The notes under the pieces are model-generated. The model saw only the letters and a program-made list of their open reading frames with translations, made no database searches and was not told the DNA's origin. A DNA stretch of 64,000 bases from Paenibacillus thiaminolyticus. Lineage in GTDB: Bacteria > Bacillota > Bacilli > Paenibacillales > Paenibacillaceae. Position 1 is the stretch's first letter, and each line of letters opens with the position of its first letter. Position numbers and translations under genes: made by a program. This document shows, in pieces, positions 15,958 to 25,481 of this stretch. Location: NCBI RefSeq assembly GCF_007066085.1, contig NZ_CP041405.1, positions 1,426,001 through 1,490,000 on the forward strand, read 5' to 3'.

Positions 15958-17751
15958 TCATCTCGTGCTTCGGTCCGCCGGGATGGAAAAGGAGACCGCT
16001 GTCCCTTCCCCTGGCTGGCTCTCAATATGCAGCTCCGCTCCGGTTCCGTAATGGAGAAGCAAGCGGCGCTGAACGTTGAACAGACCATATCCGCTGCCTC
16101 CCGAACGGGATGCTTCGGCATTCGCTGCGGCCGGCTCCGGGGCGCATAGCCGCTCCCTGACCCGCTCCAGCTCTTCCGGGCCGATACCGCCGCCGTTATC
16201 CTGCACCGTGAAGCGGACCCGGCCGCTGTCAACCATGACAATCGCAATGAGCAGGCGGCCTCCCGATGCCGGATAGGCCGGAAGCAGACCATGGGTGATA
16301 GCGTTTTCAACGAGAGGCTGCAGCAGCAGCTTGAGCATCCTAAATGCCTTCAGCTCCTCCGGCAAATGAATGCGATAATCGAAACGTCCGGGATAACGTA
16401 CCGATTGGATCTCCAAGTAATTCGCCACATGCGCGGTCTCCTGCTCCAGCGAACAGGTCTCCAGGCCCCGGTTCAGGCTGAAGCGCAGGAAATCTCCAAG
16501 CGCGCCGACGAGACTGGCAATGCGGCCGTTCCCTTCCATGTAGGCCATCCATTGAACCGATGACAAGGTGTTGTACAAAAAATGCGGATGGATTTGCGCC
16601 TGGAGGGCCAGCAGATCCGCTTCCTTTTTCCGGGCCTCGTTCTCCTTCACCTGCTCGGTCAGGCGGCGGATATTGTCGCTCAATTGGTTGTAGCTGTGCA
16701 CAAGCATTCCGATCTCGTCGCTGGACGTCTGGGGCAGCGGCCGGAACGGCCGTTCCGGCTGCACGGCGCCGATCGATCGGGCGAGCCGGATGATTGGCTT
16801 CGTCACCCGCTTGACGACATAAGCGGCCACGGCGGCAATCACCGCAATCACAATCGCCACCGTCACGGCCGTGAATTGGAGCAGATAGCTGTTCTGGGCG
16901 CTGAAAGTCTGATAGGGTATGAGCGCATATACGCTCCACGGGGCGATCGGCACGGACATCGACACGACAAAGTGGCGATCGCGGCCCTCGCCCATCTCCG
17001 AGAAGCGCGCGGCGCCGCCAGGCGCCTCCTGCCCGGCAAGGGCCCTCAGCTTCACGGGCCACTGCTCAGCCGCGTCCGGATCGGCGTTGGCGGCGACGAT
17101 ATTGCCGTCCGCATCCAGCAAGAACAGGCTGCCCCCGCCATCCACCGCCGCCTCGCGCAGCCGCTCGGCAAGCGCGTCACCGTCAATGCCGATCGACAGC
17201 ATGCCGAGCTTGTCGAAATTATTCATATTGCGGATCGGACGCACAAGCGAGACGGTCCGCTTCTGGCCCAGCGTCGTGTCGCTGAGCGCCGGCGGCGACC
17301 ACCAGACCGGGTGTTCCTGCCAATACGCCTCGTCGGACGGGGCCTGCCCGAACAGATGAGAGGACAGCACCGTCGTATTGGACAGCTCCGGGTTGCCGTT
17401 CAGCGGGATGATGCGGATGTCTGCGATGTAGCTTTTGGAAAAGGCAAGGTTCGTCAAAAAACCGACCATGCGCAAATAATCGTTGGCGCTTGCCCGGTCC
17501 TTAGCCAAATATTGCTGGACATCATGCTGTCCGATCAAAAATACCGACATGTTCTCCACGTCCTGGGCGATCGTCTCCAAAATAGCGCTGATCTGCCGCA
17601 ACGTATTGACGCTGGCCTGCTTGCTCTTCTCTTCGCTAATCGACCATGCCGTCCGGTAGGAGACGTAGCCGAGCAGCAGCACAGGGATGATGATGCAGGC
17701 GATCAGCAGGATCGATAATTTGCGGTGCAGCGATCGGGTCATCCAGCGCAT
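15958..17751 (-). CDS. YesM-type sensor histidine kinase
   Basis: 597 residues. Two membrane helices (near 14-34 and about 290-310) enclose an extracellular cache-like sensor; a HAMP segment follows (VKRVTKPIIRLARSI). The phospho-acceptor is in HPHFLYNTLSSVQWM, and the ATPase domain shows LLQPLVENAITHG, DNGGGIG and SGYGLFNVQRRL. ATG 17751 (MRWMTRSLHRK) is chosen because GAGGGGG lies 6 nt upstream. It is the first gene of the kinase-regulator-transporter series and probably senses an extracellular sugar directly or through the binding protein. Confidence 0.92.
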   Translation of the reverse strand: MRWMTRSLHRKLSILLIACIIIPVLLLGYVSYRTAWSISEEKSKQASVNTLRQISAILETIAQDVENMSVFLIGQHDVQQYLAKDRASANDYLRMVGFLTNLAFSKSYIADIRIIPLNGNPELSNTTVLSSHLFGQAPSDEAYWQEHPVWWSPPALSDTTLGQKRTVSLVRPIRNMNNFDKLGMLSIGIDGDALAERLREAAVDGGGSLFLLDADGNIVAANADPDAAEQWPVKLRALAGQEAPGGAARFSEMGEGRDRHFVVSMSVPIAPWSVYALIPYQTFSAQNSYLLQFTAVTVAIVIAVIAAVAAYVVKRVTKPIIRLARSIGAVQPERPFRPLPQTSSDEIGMLVHSYNQLSDNIRRLTEQVKENEARKKEADLLALQAQIHPHFLYNTLSSVQWMAYMEGNGRIASLVGALGDFLRFSLNRGLETCSLEQETAHVANYLEIQSVRYPGRFDYRIHLPEELKAFRMLKLLLQPLVENAITHGLLPAYPASGGRLLIAIVMVDSGRVRFTVQDNGGGIGPEELERVRERLCAPEPAAANAEASRSGGSGYGLFNVQRRLLLHYGTGAELHIESQPGEGTAVSFSIPADRSTR

Positions 17752-17841
17752 AACATTCCCCCTCTCTCGGGTTAAGCTCAGCAATAGATGCGATTCACAG
17801 CTGCAGTCAGAGCTTGACGAAATCAATGGCGAGATAATATG

Positions 17842-17921
17842 GAAAAGCATCTGCCAATCCATAAAAGGAAAGGCAGATGCCCGTTCAGTATATCAACGAT
17901 GTGAACGATTTGCCAAGCCGA
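17842..17921 (+). mobile_element. Insertion-sequence remnant A (5' end with transposase start)
   Basis: GAAAAGCATCTGCCAATCC is followed by an inverted copy (GGCAGATGC, 9-bp stem) containing ATG 17877, which opens MPVQYINDVNDLP. The same layout with homologous sequence recurs at 24560-24713. MxxQYxNxxxNLP resembles the N-terminus of ISL3-like transposases. Downstream homology is lost, so this is a truncated relic. Confidence 0.55.
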
Positions 17922-18016
17922 ATATCTGTACCGATCCCGGATTCATTGGGACGAGCAGCGGAAGACGGCCGGCTGGCACGGAGTGCAATAGAAATGAAGG
18001 TTGTCACACAGGGGGA

Positions 18017-18802
18017 CTACATCGATTGCTCCAAAAAGCTTGTTGGAGAGTGCCCAATATATTTCTTGAACACCTGACTAAAATATTTATAATCTTGGAA
18101 ACCAACCCGTTCCGCGATTTCATAGACTAAGAGATCCCCTTGCTTCAGCAATTCAATGGCCTTGAGCATCCTGTATCTGTTAAGAAAATCATTGAACGTA
18201 TAGCTTGTTTCCTCTTTAAATTTGGAGTATAGATACACCGTTGAAATGTGAAGGCTGGCGCTAAGATCATTGACAGAAATTTTTTGTGAATAATGCAGCT
18301 TGATATATTCAATCATGCTGTCTACATATTTCGTTTTATTGCTTCGAACTTCAAGGTATTGAATATCCAATAATTCATTGTACAAACTTAGCTCTTCAAA
18401 GGACTTTTTCTCGTTATGGCGCTGTCGTTTTAATTGTATTTTGGCGATAATCTTGACCATCGCCGCATTTAATTTGTCGAAGTCAATCGGCTTCAACAGA
18501 TATTCGCTTACGGATAGCGAAATCGCTTGCTGGGCATATTCGAACTCGCTATATCCGGAGATAATGATTGCTTCATAGTCATGCTCTGCTTTACTTTGCT
18601 TTAACATTTGGATTCCATCCTGAAAAGGCATTCTCACGTCGGTAATGACAATATCCGGCTGCAGCTCCTTGATTTTGGCCAAGCCCTCGATTCCGTCGGC
18701 CGCTCTTCCAACAACGATACAATTCAGCTTCGGCCAGTCCACCATATAGGTCAGACCATTTCGAATAATATCCTCATCTTCAACGATTAATACCTTATAC
18801 AT
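18017..18802 (-). CDS. YesN-type response regulator with AraC DNA-binding domain (short form)
   Basis: 261 residues: receiver domain with EDED at 8-11 and phospho-acceptor Asp55 in TDVRMP, Lys in LLKPIDF, then an AraC domain (VNDLSASLHISTVYLYSKF, VGFQDYKYFSQVFKKYIGHSP). GGAGATG precedes ATG 18802, which overlaps the partner kinase stop by 8 nt. Codon usage is visibly AT-richer than in the first YesMN pair, as in the whole 18-24.4 kb block. It likely controls the adjacent AfuABC-type transporter. Confidence 0.93.
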   Translation of the reverse strand: MYKVLIVEDEDIIRNGLTYMVDWPKLNCIVVGRAADGIEGLAKIKELQPDIVITDVRMPFQDGIQMLKQSKAEHDYEAIIISGYSEFEYAQQAISLSVSEYLLKPIDFDKLNAAMVKIIAKIQLKRQRHNEKKSFEELSLYNELLDIQYLEVRSNKTKYVDSMIEYIKLHYSQKISVNDLSASLHISTVYLYSKFKEETSYTFNDFLNRYRMLKAIELLKQGDLLVYEIAERVGFQDYKYFSQVFKKYIGHSPTSFLEQSM

Positions 18803-20501
18803 TGCTCACATCTCCTATATAAGGGATTCTCGCGATCACTGTTGTCCCGGCGCCTTGTGTGCTTCGTATGGAAAGCCCGTAAGCCGGTCCGTATAAAAGC
18901 TGCATCACTCGATGGGAGTTGTATAATCCGACATGCTCTGGCATGGCATCCTTATCGTCTAATAACCTTCGTATATAATCGAGCCTGTCCTCCTCCATCC
19001 CTTGTCCGTCATCCTCGACTGCGATTTCAATGTCATCCCCGACTTGTCTAATCGTAATCCGGATCAGTAAATGCTTCGTATGCTCAATTCCATGCTTGAT
19101 GCTGTTTTCAATGATGGGCTGCAATAATAATTTCGGTATTTTATAGTCCAAAAGGGCCGGATCGATATCCGTTTCATAATCTAATCTTGTATTAAATCTC
19201 ATTTTTTGCAGCCGCAAATAGTCTTCCATGTAGCCTATATCGGTGTGGAGCGCGACCTCTCCATTGCCATAATGGATATAATATCTCATTAAATTAGCAA
19301 ACATCACTACAATATTGGATGCGTTCTTGGCATCAAATACCATCTCATACCTCAGCATTTCCAACACATTAAACACAAAATGCGGATTAAACTGATTTTC
19401 TAAATGCTTAATCTCCATTTTTCTCTTTCTCTCAGCGATTTCATCATTATGCTTCATCAACAGCTGTATCTTGGACATCATGTTATTGAATTCATCATAA
19501 ATGGTTTGAAATTCATCGAAGGTTCTCGCTTCAAGCCTGTAGTCCATGTTCCCCTGCTTATATTGATCCACGGCGGAGATGAAGGAATCAAAGGATTGCA
19601 GATTACGCTTCATGAGCTTCGGCACGACTAAATGGATCAAGGCGAGCAGAATCAGGCCTGAACCCAATAAAATGACGATTCCTATCACCAGAAACTGCTT
19701 GAAACTGTTCATGGAGGTCATCGTCAGAATATGAAAGTTCCCATTCCCTGCTTCATTCGCCGTCATATAGTAATAGGAATCATGAAAAGCGATTATTTTT
19801 TGATCGGTCCCGTACGGAATCGTTGATTTGCCCATGCCGTTTCTTAACGATTCATGAGAGGTATAGATAATGTTGTCAAAGCGATCCGCCACCACCACCA
19901 TATCCGCATCCCGGGTATGAATGCAGGCGCCCAGGTCAGCGAGAAAAAACAGGAGATAACCGCGTACTTCATCGCCGCTCGTTATCGGCTTGGCCAACAA
20001 GTACGGTGAGTTCCGAAATTGCTCGAAGGATATTTTATTTATGCCGCCGTAAACTCCCTTTTCCTGTTCCTGAAGCTTCAACAACAAATCCTTGAGCACA
20101 TAACTATTGGATAAAATCTCTTGGTCGCTTTGATAAAAATTCGTGGAGACGATATGCTGATTGTGATCCAAAAGAACAAAGTTTGCTTTAATTTTTCTAT
20201 CCTTAACAAACCGGTAAAGGAATTGATTCGCTTCAATGAGTACGTTTTTCTTTTCGAAAACAGATCGTATCGTTTTGTCCTCGGCCAGCCTGTCCAGTCC
20301 CTCCGAGTATTGCTGAACCTCTTTCTCTATGAGCTGGCTAAGCCCCGCATTATACGATCGATTCGTCTGAACGATGGTTTCCCTAAACGTGAGAAGCAAG
20401 GAAAGGATAAACAATGCAAAAATCAATAACACAAGAATGGCCCCGGAACGCACAAACGTCTTCCTGATATAGTCTTTGAACTTATTGGATTTTTGCATCA
20501 T
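18795..20501 (-). CDS. YesM-type sensor histidine kinase
   Basis: 568 residues. An N-terminal membrane helix (18-40) and a second helix near 275-295 flank an extracellular sensor. The phospho-acceptor lies in NPHFVFNVLEMLRYEM, with LLQPIIENSIKHG, DDGQGM and HVGLYNSHRVM as ATP-binding boxes. It overlaps the downstream regulator, a sign of tight coupling. The AT-rich composition matches its transporter neighbours and suggests they arrived together. Confidence 0.92.
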   Translation of the reverse strand: MMQKSNKFKDYIRKTFVRSGAILVLLIFALFILSLLLTFRETIVQTNRSYNAGLSQLIEKEVQQYSEGLDRLAEDKTIRSVFEKKNVLIEANQFLYRFVKDRKIKANFVLLDHNQHIVSTNFYQSDQEILSNSYVLKDLLLKLQEQEKGVYGGINKISFEQFRNSPYLLAKPITSGDEVRGYLLFFLADLGACIHTRDADMVVVADRFDNIIYTSHESLRNGMGKSTIPYGTDQKIIAFHDSYYYMTANEAGNGNFHILTMTSMNSFKQFLVIGIVILLGSGLILLALIHLVVPKLMKRNLQSFDSFISAVDQYKQGNMDYRLEARTFDEFQTIYDEFNNMMSKIQLLMKHNDEIAERKRKMEIKHLENQFNPHFVFNVLEMLRYEMVFDAKNASNIVVMFANLMRYYIHYGNGEVALHTDIGYMEDYLRLQKMRFNTRLDYETDIDPALLDYKIPKLLLQPIIENSIKHGIEHTKHLLIRITIRQVGDDIEIAVEDDGQGMEEDRLDYIRRLLDDKDAMPEHVGLYNSHRVMQLLYGPAYGLSIRSTQGAGTTVIARIPYIGDVSNV

Positions 20502-20573
20502 TCACATCACCTGACGTTTCTTAGAATGATCATTTCTCTCCACCCTATCTGCTGTATGGCTTGCTATGGGTTG

Positions 20574-22238
20574 CTATACACTAATGTCTTTCTTCCCTGT
20601 CAGCTTAAAGAACAGGATCAGCGAGAGGATCGAGGTCAGCGTTAAGATGGTCGAATAAGCTGATGCGTTTCCATAGTTACCTCGAATCACCTCTGTATAT
20701 ACAGATACTGTTAGCGTTTGGGTCTTGCTCGTGTACAGGATGATCGATGCGCTTAATTCACTAATGACGGTAATCCAGCTCATTATCGCGCCGGCGATAA
20801 CGCCCGGCATCATCATGGGCACAATCACCCTTGTAAACGCTTTCGACTCAGATGCCCCCAAGCTGATGGCCGCTTCTTCGATACTGGGACTGATCTGGCT
20901 GATAATCGCCGTACTTGAACGAATCGTATACGGCATTCTCCGAATCGCAAAAGCCATAATCATAATGAACATCGTCCCGCTTAACAGAAGCGGCGATTGA
21001 CTGAACGCAAAGAGAAAGGCAATCCCCAGCACCGAGCCCGGAATGATAAACGGAAACATCGAGATCGTATCCAAGGTGGAGGTCAGGGCATTTCTTTTTC
21101 TTACTGTCAAATAGGAAATCATGATACCGCAAACCACAATAATCAGGATCGCCGCGATACCAATCAGGTACGTATTGAAAATAACCGAAGTATCTTTGTT
21201 AAATAGGATGTCCCGGTAGCTGTTCAACGAAAATCCGGACGTAAATACCTGGCCTCCCCTCGTGGCCAGGAAGGAGGTAAAGATAACCACGCATTGCGGG
21301 AGGATGGCCAAGAGAACCGTAAAGTAGACCGCTCCGTGCGCTATTATATTTTTCATACCATGACTTTGCTCAGGAACCATCGGCTTTAATGCGCTCATCG
21401 AATAGGAGTAGTATCTGGCAAGAATACGCTGAACCATAAATAAGCAGATGGTTAACAAAATAATAAGGACACACAGCGCGGCGGCAAATCCGTCATCTCC
21501 CCCCACCTCGCTCATAAATTGAGTATAAATGAGGACGGGCATGGTTCTGAATCCTTCCCCAATCAGCATCGGCGTCCCGAAGTCCGCAATGACACGCATA
21601 AAGACCAATAACGCGCTCGCCAAGACCGTAGGCATAATTAACGGAATAATAATTTTGAACACGCGCTGTACCGCCGAATACCCGAGACTCTCAGCGGCTT
21701 CATTCAGTGAATTGTCCAGATTCTGCAAGGCCCCCGAAATATAAATATAGATCAAAGGAAAGGATTGCAGCGTCATGACGAGCACGATGCCCGGAAAGCC
21801 GTAAATTCCATTCAGTTGAACATGGAACAAATCATTTATGAATTGCGTAATCACGCCATTCCTGCCGAGCAATTGAATCCAGGCGTAAGCCCCGATAAAT
21901 GGCGGCGACAGATACGAAATAATAATTAAAATTTGGAGGTATTTGCTTCCCCTAATTTTCACTTTCCTCATGACATAGGCGATGGGCAAGCCGATGGCTA
22001 CAGACAGCGCCGTCGTTACGAGCGTGACTTTAAAGCTGTTCACTAAGGTGATCCAGTAAAATTTTCGCTCAAAAAATTTGCTAAAGTAACTTAGAGTCAG
22101 TTCACCCGTGTGAGGATCAAAGATACTTTTTTTCAGGACCAGGACCAGCGGAAACAGAATAAAGAGAAGGAAAACAGCTAAAATGAGGATGGAAGAAAGG
22201 TTCCAGACGCTAAATAACCGCTTCTTATTTGCCGCCAT
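20574..22238 (-). CDS. Fused ABC permease of the FbpB/AfuB (iron(III)/sugar-phosphate) type
   Basis: About 554 residues made of two homologous permease halves, each with six predicted helices and its own EAA-like loop: LNEAAESLGYSAVQRVFKII near 190 and IEEAAISLGASESKAFTRVI near 465. Such double-length permeases occur in FbpB/AfuB/PhnU-type systems for Fe3+, sugar phosphates or phosphonates. ATG 22238 or GTG 22247 could start it; both overlap the ATPase stop, so translation is coupled. Confidence 0.9.
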   Translation of the reverse strand: MAANKKRLFSVWNLSSILILAVFLLFILFPLVLVLKKSIFDPHTGELTLSYFSKFFERKFYWITLVNSFKVTLVTTALSVAIGLPIAYVMRKVKIRGSKYLQILIIISYLSPPFIGAYAWIQLLGRNGVITQFINDLFHVQLNGIYGFPGIVLVMTLQSFPLIYIYISGALQNLDNSLNEAAESLGYSAVQRVFKIIIPLIMPTVLASALLVFMRVIADFGTPMLIGEGFRTMPVLIYTQFMSEVGGDDGFAAALCVLIILLTICLFMVQRILARYYSYSMSALKPMVPEQSHGMKNIIAHGAVYFTVLLAILPQCVVIFTSFLATRGGQVFTSGFSLNSYRDILFNKDTSVIFNTYLIGIAAILIIVVCGIMISYLTVRKRNALTSTLDTISMFPFIIPGSVLGIAFLFAFSQSPLLLSGTMFIMIMAFAIRRMPYTIRSSTAIISQISPSIEEAAISLGASESKAFTRVIVPMMMPGVIAGAIMSWITVISELSASIILYTSKTQTLTVSVYTEVIRGNYGNASAYSTILTLTSILSLILFFKLTGKKDISV

Positions 22239-23334
22239 ATTCGCCACCCGCTTTGATCAAACTTTCCTGGTTTTCGATATCAAAAATATTAATTTTGTTC
22301 GCTTTCACGCGCAGATAGATTTCGCTTCCGTTCGCAATAATGTCCGAGATATCGGCATCCTGGATCACTTCTACCGTCTCGCCGTGCGCCAGCTCGGCAA
22401 AATAATGCGTATTTACGCCCAAAAACATGCTGCTTCTCACAACTGCTTTAAGACCTTGTTGATCCGAACCGATAACAAACTCCTGTGGTCTTACGGATAC
22501 GAAAACCTGTGTCCCGTCTGCCAGATGATCGGACAGGTTATGCATGCTCTCTCTATAGCGATTTCCGAAGTTGATCCACTTTTGCCCATCCTCTATTTCT
22601 ACCTTTGCTTTTATTAAATTGGAAGTCCCGATAAACTTCGATACGAACACATTGGCCGGACGTTCATAGATCTGCTTCGGAGTGCCGATTTGCTGAATCA
22701 CGCCGCCGTTCATGACCGCAATTCGATCCGAGATCGCCAATGCTTCCTCCTGATCATGAGTGACGTATACCGTGGTAATGCCTACCCGCTGCTGGATGCT
22801 TTTGATCGCGTTTCTCATTTCAATTCTTAATTTGGCATCCAGATTGGACAGCGGCTCGTCCATAAGCAGTACTTGAGGATGAATGACCAAGGCTCTGGCT
22901 AAGGCCACGCGCTGCTGCTGTCCGCCAGACAGCTTGTCCGGCATTCTATCTTTATATTCTTCTATTTTAACCACGTTTAAAATATCCTGAATTCTATTTT
23001 CGATTTCAGCTTTGGGCAGCTTCCTATGCTTCAAGCCAAAAGCGACATTGTCCTTCACAGACATATGCGGAAAGATGGCGTAATTTTGAAAAACCATTCC
23101 CATGTTGCGCTTATTGACGGGAATATGGTTTACGACCTGGTCGTCAATTTTAATGACTCCATCATCAATCGAGTTAAAACCGATGATCATACGGAGTAAC
23201 GTTGTTTTCCCGCATCCCGAGGGTCCCAAAAGGGTAAAGAGTTCACCTTCCTTTATATTAAGCGATAAGCCGTTGATGATAGTTTTATCCTCAAAGCGTT
23301 TGACTACGTTGTCAACCTGAATTCCAACGCTCAA
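22225..23334 (-). CDS. ABC transporter ATPase (FbpC/PotA type)
   Basis: 369 residues from TTG 23334, which has GGAGGGG 7 nt upstream; the frame could extend to 23373 but no site supports that. Walker A GPSGCGKTT, signature LSGGQQQR, Walker B LLMDEPLSNLD and a His-loop YVTHD are intact, and a C-terminal TOBE-like regulatory domain follows from about residue 240. It energises the fused permease encoded next. Confidence 0.93.
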   Translation of the reverse strand: MSVGIQVDNVVKRFEDKTIINGLSLNIKEGELFTLLGPSGCGKTTLLRMIIGFNSIDDGVIKIDDQVVNHIPVNKRNMGMVFQNYAIFPHMSVKDNVAFGLKHRKLPKAEIENRIQDILNVVKIEEYKDRMPDKLSGGQQQRVALARALVIHPQVLLMDEPLSNLDAKLRIEMRNAIKSIQQRVGITTVYVTHDQEEALAISDRIAVMNGGVIQQIGTPKQIYERPANVFVSKFIGTSNLIKAKVEIEDGQKWINFGNRYRESMHNLSDHLADGTQVFVSVRPQEFVIGSDQQGLKAVVRSSMFLGVNTHYFAELAHGETVEVIQDADISDIIANGSEIYLRVKANKINIFDIENQESLIKAGGEYGGK

Positions 23335-23376
23335 TCTGCTCCCCTCCTCAATCCCTTGCTTCATCCAACACACAAG

Positions 23377-24432
23377 TTAATCTAGCGATCTTTCAAGCAG
23401 TTCGTTGAACTTAGCCGTAATCTCATCCTTATGATCGGATACCCAGCTTTCATCAAAATTTTGGGCTAAGACAATCTGTTCTGTCGGCACCATGTAAGAA
23501 GCAAGCTCTGCTCCTTCTCTAAGCGGTCTGACCGTAAGCTCACTACCTACTAAATTTTGGATTTTTTCAGACAGCATATAATCTACAAATTTTTGGGCGT
23601 TTTCAAGATTCTTTGCCCCTTTGATAATCTGGACCGATTCACCCGGGAACACGGCCCCTTCCTTCGGGAAGACAATATCTACGGGCGCCCCATTCTTCAT
23701 ATAACTGGCCACAGGATCCTCCCAAGTCAAGCCGATGGGATACTCGCCATCAGCCACACTTTTGTGCAGTTGTCCGGAGCTGGAGGACATTTTTCCATCC
23801 AGATTGGCAATAAACTTTTCAACAAATTCCCAAGCTTGCTCAGACATCGGATCGCCATTCCCCATGGCATATAGCATAGCGGTCAGCGACTGGAAAGCAG
23901 AGCTGGAAGCCGCCGGATCACCGAATGCGATTTTCCCCTTCAACTCGGGATTTAACAGATCCTCAAACCCTTCCACCTTGATATCCCCAATTAAATTGGT
24001 ATTCACGATAAAAACGGTTGGATCCGCAAATGCCGGGGAAAAATAACCAGTCTTATTTCTGAATTCCTCAATCATATTCTTATCCTCGGGAGAAACGTAT
24101 TGCTCGAACAAATCTGCTTTACTTTTGAGCATCGTTTCATCTGCCGCCCACAGAATGTCGCCCACCGGATTGTTTTTCTCGGACTCGACACGCTTTACCA
24201 GCTCTCCGGTACCTGCTACGATAACTTCGACTTTAATTCCGGTATCTTGTTCAAAGTTAGGGATAACGGCATTGTTCAAGCTTTCACTGCGCGCCGTATA
24301 GACGGTCAAAACATTTCCGTCCTTTACTTTACTAGAATCTTTGCTAGAGCTATCCTGTGACGAGCATCCGGCAAAAAGACTGACCAATAGAGCTCCGGCA
24401 GCAACGATAGTAAACGCTTTCAATTTCTTCAT
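23377..24432 (-). CDS. Extracellular solute-binding lipoprotein, AfuA/FbpA-like
   Basis: 351 residues. The lipoprotein signal MKKLKAFTIVAAGALLVSL ends in FAGC with the modified Cys at 23, then a Ser/Lys/Asp-rich linker. The mature protein matches the iron(III)/AfuA cluster: LTVYTARSES, VEVIVAGTGELVKRV, DILWAADE and PEGxxx-like turns; it lacks an obvious pair of adjacent tyrosines as Fe3+ ligands. AfuA homologues bind hexose phosphates, so a phosphorylated sugar or an organophosphonate is as likely as iron. GGGGG precedes ATG 24432. Confidence 0.9.
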   Translation of the reverse strand: MKKLKAFTIVAAGALLVSLFAGCSSQDSSSKDSSKVKDGNVLTVYTARSESLNNAVIPNFEQDTGIKVEVIVAGTGELVKRVESEKNNPVGDILWAADETMLKSKADLFEQYVSPEDKNMIEEFRNKTGYFSPAFADPTVFIVNTNLIGDIKVEGFEDLLNPELKGKIAFGDPAASSSAFQSLTAMLYAMGNGDPMSEQAWEFVEKFIANLDGKMSSSSGQLHKSVADGEYPIGLTWEDPVASYMKNGAPVDIVFPKEGAVFPGESVQIIKGAKNLENAQKFVDYMLSEKIQNLVGSELTVRPLREGAELASYMVPTEQIVLAQNFDESWVSDHKDEITAKFNELLERSLD

Positions 24433-24483
24433 TCGTTCTTTCCCCCTCTTGTTATGATGAGAATAGTTGTAATTCGTATCATC

Positions 24484-24489
24484 ATTATA
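24484..24489 (-). promoter_or_regulatory. -10 box upstream of the binding-protein gene
   Basis: TATAAT on the minus strand, 52 nt before the ATG, with no good -35 box, as expected for an activator-dependent promoter. Confidence 0.4.
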
Positions 24490-24559
24490 GGAGCTATCCG
24501 TTGCATCGGGTATCCAATAATCCTAAATATATATCCTAAAATACTCAACCTCCGAAATA

Positions 24560-24713
24560 GAAAAGCATCTGCTAATCCTCTGTTATTGCAAGCACGAACA
24601 AGTTCAGAAGGAATAGACAGATGCAGCCTCAGTATAGCAATGAAATGATGAACCTGCCAGATTTAGAACTATGCCAAATTTTACTGCAAACCCAAGTCCA
24701 AATTATTTGTTAG
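24560..24713 (+). mobile_element. Insertion-sequence remnant B (5' end with truncated transposase)
   Basis: GAAAAGCATCTGCTAATCC starts the copy, an inverted CAGATGC follows, and ATG 24621 opens a 30-codon frame beginning MQPQYSNEMMNLPDLELCQI and ending at TAG 24711. It aligns with remnant A (MPVQYINDVNDLP). Both copies lie in the same orientation at the two edges of the AT-rich regulator/transporter block. Confidence 0.6.
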
Positions 24714-24812
24714 GTCACCAAACTTTTTGTGTGAACATGGAATAAATTGTGTTACGATAGAGGCAGCCTCGTGAACGTTTCCTGCGGGGCGATGCTTGGA
24801 AGGAGGAACGAT

Positions 24813-25457
24813 GTGGAGTCGGTACAAGACGAATTTCCTTTTTTACACATGCTGGTCAAGGGCCTCGCCGCCCAATTCGGCGATCAATGCGAGGTCGTGC
24901 TGCATGATCTGACGCTGCCCTATGACCGGACCATCGTCGCCATCGCGAACGGGCACATCACCGGACGGAAGGTCGGCGATCCCGGCACCAACCTCGGGCT
25001 GGAGCTGCTGCGCGGCAGCACCGAGGACGGCAATAAGTTCAATTACATCACGCAGACGCGGGACGGCCGCCTGCTGCGTTCAACGTCGCTGTATATGCGC
25101 AACCGCGAAGGGCGTATCATCGGGTCGCTATGCATCAATTATGATATTACGGAGTTGACATTGGCGGAGAAAGCGCTTAAGTCGCTAACAATGACCGGAC
25201 TGCAGCCGAAAGTGAAGGAATCGTTCGTCTCCAATGTGAACGATCTGCTCGATACGCTGATCCAGGAGGCGCAAGAACGAATCGACAAGCCGGTGGCCGT
25301 CATGACGAAGGAGGACAAAATGCGCATGATCGCTCTGCTGGAGGAGAAGGGCGCCTTCCTCATCAAAAAGTCGGGCGAGAAAATTTGTGCTTATTTGGGC
25401 ATCTCGAAGTATACGCTGTATAACTATTTAGATGAAGTGAAGAACTCATCGAACTAA
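24813..25457 (+). CDS. YheO-type PAS/helix-turn-helix regulator (DauR-like)
   Basis: 214 residues. An N-terminal YheO-like PAS domain (residues about 8-120: FGDQCEVVLHDLT, AIANGHITGRKVGDP, GSLCINYDIT) precedes a C-terminal YheO-type HTH (IALLEEKGAFLIKKSGEKIC, LGISKYTLYNYLDEV). GTG 24813 is preferred because AGGAGG lies 7 nt upstream. DauR, the best known relative, represses D-arginine catabolism in Pseudomonas. Here the gene leads a D-amino-acid enzyme operon, so ligand-controlled regulation of that operon is likely. Confidence 0.9.
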   Translation: MESVQDEFPFLHMLVKGLAAQFGDQCEVVLHDLTLPYDRTIVAIANGHITGRKVGDPGTNLGLELLRGSTEDGNKFNYITQTRDGRLLRSTSLYMRNREGRIIGSLCINYDITELTLAEKALKSLTMTGLQPKVKESFVSNVNDLLDTLIQEAQERIDKPVAVMTKEDKMRMIALLEEKGAFLIKKSGEKICAYLGISKYTLYNYLDEVKNSSN

Positions 25458-25481
25458 CGTGACGTAAGGAGGCTAGCACGC

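Noticed and set aside
14425..16149. 574-codon plus-strand frame opposite the response regulator and kinase genes
   Set aside because: Spans two well-supported genes and their junction on the other strand; composition typical of an antisense shadow.
17877..18077. 66-codon plus-strand frame
   Set aside because: Only its first dozen codons match the transposase start seen in remnant B; the rest runs into the opposite-strand regulator gene.
24747..24812. Upstream extension of the YheO-type regulator
   Set aside because: The ribosome binding site lies inside this stretch, so translation should begin at GTG 24813.
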